NCBI GenBank assembly: GCA_947476855.1
Contig: CANJSR010000016.1
Coordinates: forward strand, 1 to 23,727
Length of the DNA: 23,727 bases
Reading direction: 5' to 3'
Source of the DNA: Acetobacteraceae bacterium
GTDB taxonomy: Bacteria; Pseudomonadota; Alphaproteobacteria; Acetobacterales; Acetobacteraceae
Shown: positions 22,185 through 23,727 of the stretch, piece after piece
Layout of the letters: the number at the start of each line of letters is the position of its first letter
Numbering within the stretch: position 1 is the stretch's first letter
Translations under genes and position numbers: made by a program
Notes under the pieces: generated by a model
Seen by the model: only the letters and a program-made list of their open reading frames with translations
What the model was told of the DNA's origin: nothing
Databases searched by the model: none

Positions 22185-22496
22185 GGCGGTGGGCGGCGGC
22201 CGCGGTTGACTCCGGCGCCGCCAACCGTGACTTGCTGTTGAGGACTGGGAAAGTCGTGGATCCCGGGCCTTCGCCCGGGACGACGGATCGGCGCGCCCGG
22301 GACGTCATCGGGGCAGAGGCGCTGCCGACCGTGACCTGACTGTTGAGGACTGGGAAAGTCGTGGGTCCCGGGCCTGCGCCCGGGACGACGGATCGGCGCG
22401 CCCGGAACCACGGGTAGGCAGACCCAGGGGGCCTCGACCCGCGTCGCCGGTGTTGACCGGAGACGGGGGCCGCCGAACCGGCCGCCCCCGTCAGCA
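22185..22496. repeat. Two direct copies of a REP-like unit in the gap between the transglycosylase gene and flgI
   Basis: The gap has no gene. Copy 1 spans about 22220-22302 and copy 2 about 22324-22406. They agree at roughly 77 of 82 positions, with one single-base indel near the start. Each contains the palindrome TCCCGGGC / GCCCGGGA around a 4-base loop, followed by ACGACGGATCGGCGCGCCCG. Such GC-rich intergenic palindromes are commonly dispersed in alphaproteobacterial genomes and can act as terminators between convergent genes, as here. The ends (22185-22219 and 22407-22496) show nothing clear. Confidence 0.8.
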
Positions 22497-23627
22497 TCAC
22501 ATGAACACGACCTCGGCATGCAGCGCGCCGGAGGCCTTGAGTGCGTTGAGCACCTGGATCAGGTCGCGCGGACCCAGGCCCAGCGCATTCAGGCCGGTCA
22601 CCAGGTCCCGCAGTGTCGCCGACCGGCGCACCACTTGAAGCTTCTTGTTCGACTGGTCGTTGATGTCGATCTGCGTGTTCGGCACCACCACCGTCTGCCC
22701 ATTGGAGAACGGGCCAGGCTGGCTCACCTGCGGGGTCTCGGTCACGCGCACGATCAGATTGCCATGGGTCACCGCGACCTGATCGAGCTTCACGTCCGCG
22801 CCGATCACGATCGTGCCGCTCTTTTCATCGATCACCACGCGGGCCGGCAGGTCGGGCTGGACCGGCAGGCGCTCGATCTGCGCCACCAGCGCGGTGACGC
22901 GGTTGGCATAGGCAGCCGGAATCTCGACGGTCACCGCGCCGATGTCGGTCGCGTTGGCGACGGCGCCACCGAGCTTGGCGTTGATGGCCTGCTCGATCCG
23001 GGTGGCGGTGGTGAAGTCCGGATTTCGCAAAGTCAGGCGCAACGTCGTAAGCCCATCGAGGGAATTCGGCACCTCCCGCTCGACCGAGGCACCGCCGGGG
23101 ATGCGGCCGCTGGTCTGCACGCCCTGCTTCACCTGCTGCGCCGCGCCGGTGACGACCAGGCCGCCGACGACGACGGGTCCCTGGGCCACGGCATAAACCT
23201 CTCCATCCGCGCCCATCATCGGGGTGACCATCAACTGGCCGCCCTGCAAAGACTTGGCATCGCCGAGGGAGGAGACCTGCACGTCGATCGGCGCGCCCTG
23301 GCGGGTGAAGGCCGGCAGGGTCGCCGTGACGACGACCGCAGCCGTGTTCTTGGTCTGCATCTGCAGGCCAGTCACGTTCACGCCCATCCGCTCCAGCATC
23401 GCGGTCAGCGACTGCTGGGTGAACTGGGAATTTCGCAAGGTATCGCCGGTGCCCTGCAACCCGACCACCAAGCCGTAGCCCAGAAGCTGGTTGCTCCGGA
23501 TCCCTTCGATCGACACCAAGTCGCGCAACAGGATCTGCGCCTGGACGGGCGCGGGAGCTGACAGCCCCGCGGCGAACAGGCCGAGGGACAGCGCGTAGGC
23601 CGGCATTCTGCCGAACTTCATTTTCAT
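22497..23627 (-). CDS. flgI: Flagellar P-ring protein FlgI
   Basis: A 376-residue periplasmic protein that forms the P-ring. The signal peptide (about 1-31, ending in PVQAQ) is followed by the invariant FlgI start: LLRDLVSIEGIRSNQLLGYGLVVGLQGTGD. Further family landmarks include MLERMGVNV, AAVVVTATLPAF, a DVQVSSLGDAKSLQGGQLMVTPM segment, DEKSGTIVIGADVKLDQVAVTHGNL and the C-terminal LRDLVTGLNALGLGPRDLIQVLNALKASGALHAEVVFM. The start is uncertain: ATG 23627 keeps a basic n-region, with ATG 23621 and GTG 23630 as alternatives. It begins 11 bases after the flgL stop. Two TGCGAAA motifs occur in it, both in Leu-Arg-Asn codons. Confidence 0.96.
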   Translation of the reverse strand: MKMKFGRMPAYALSLGLFAAGLSAPAPVQAQILLRDLVSIEGIRSNQLLGYGLVVGLQGTGDTLRNSQFTQQSLTAMLERMGVNVTGLQMQTKNTAAVVVTATLPAFTRQGAPIDVQVSSLGDAKSLQGGQLMVTPMMGADGEVYAVAQGPVVVGGLVVTGAAQQVKQGVQTSGRIPGGASVEREVPNSLDGLTTLRLTLRNPDFTTATRIEQAINAKLGGAVANATDIGAVTVEIPAAYANRVTALVAQIERLPVQPDLPARVVIDEKSGTIVIGADVKLDQVAVTHGNLIVRVTETPQVSQPGPFSNGQTVVVPNTQIDINDQSNKKLQVVRRSATLRDLVTGLNALGLGPRDLIQVLNALKASGALHAEVVFM

Positions 23628-23638
23628 CACACTTTCTA

Positions 23639-23727
23639 TCAAACGCTGGGCATGTAGCGGACCATGCTGAGCTGCGAGATCTGCGCGGTCAGCGCATAGG
23701 TCGCCTGCAACTGGGTCTGGAGCATGC
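23639..23727 (-). CDS. flgL: C-terminal end of probable hook-filament junction protein FlgL (partial)
   Basis: The last 29 codons of a gene entering from the right edge, ending at TGA (23641-23639). The peptide MLQTQLQATYALTAQISQLS followed by MVRYMPSV matches the C-terminal helix of FlgL-type and flagellin-related axial proteins, which end in (L/M)xxxLxAxYxLTxxxSxLSLLxYL. FlgL upstream of flgI fits known alphaproteobacterial orders (flgE-flgK-flgL-flgI). FlgK and other axial proteins end in a related helix, so FlgL is the best but not the only choice. Confidence 0.65.
   Translation of the reverse strand, partial: MLQTQLQATYALTAQISQLSMVRYMPSV

Noticed and set aside
22220..22406. CRISPR array
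   Set aside because: Only two copies, over 80 bases each, with palindromic cores and no unique spacer series or cas genes.
22518..23561. 347-codon plus-strand frame opposite flgI
   Set aside because: Antisense to flgI, with His/Asp/Gln-rich shadow composition.

Overview
The window is a high-G+C (mostly high-60s % by eye) bacterial segment dominated by chemotaxis and flagellar genes. CheZ next to a motor-type CheY, the transcription order motA-(large periplasmic protein)-flgF-flgG-flgA-flgH, and REP-like palindromes of a kind familiar from alphaproteobacteria suggest an alphaproteobacterium, most likely Rhodospirillales/Acetobacteraceae. That placement is inference; there is no rRNA or tRNA gene here to test it.

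Layout. (1) 1-473: the last 44 codons of an IS630-type transposase, then an AT-rich gene-free tract. (2) 474-5210: a putative signalling module made of a dCache-PAS histidine kinase (-), a solitary family-3 solute-binding protein (+) whose ATG overlaps the kinase ATG, and a REC-GGDEF(degenerate)-EAL response regulator (-). (3) 5336-10790: a tight minus-strand operon cheA-cheW-cheY-cheB-cheR with 4-nt overlaps at three of its junctions, ending in a hairpin and a small RcsF-like lipoprotein gene. (4) 10791-10960: a divergent control region with three copies of TGCGAAAAT. (5) 10961-13924: plus-strand cheY-cheZ-fliK-flgD, ending in a long hairpin. (6) 13926-21148: minus-strand motA, a 948-residue periplasmic protein, flgF, flgG, flgA, flgH, a REP-like element, a fliL-like gene and a possible small membrane protein. 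(7) 21273-22184: a plus-strand SLT-type lytic transglycosylase, divergent from motA. (8) 22185-22496: two direct copies of a REP-like unit. (9) 22497-23727: minus-strand flgI and the C-terminus of a probable flgL.

How it works together. CheA/CheW relay receptor signals to the CheY proteins. CheR and CheB set adaptation. CheZ removes phosphate from CheY-P at the motor. FlgF, FlgG, FlgA, FlgH, FlgI, FlgD and FliK build the rod, rings and hook. MotA is half of the stator; MotB is not in the window. The EAL protein probably lowers c-di-GMP, which usually favours swimming.

Most unusual points: an oriented, strongly over-represented motif TGCGAAA(A)T, found in the leaders and on the sense strand of the flagellar genes but absent from the che operon; the uncharacterised 948-residue protein with two CxC beta-repeats and a helical solenoid, which I compare with stator scaffolds such as PflA; a CheB whose receiver domain has lost its acidic pocket; and a CheZ with two FliM-like CheY-docking motifs.
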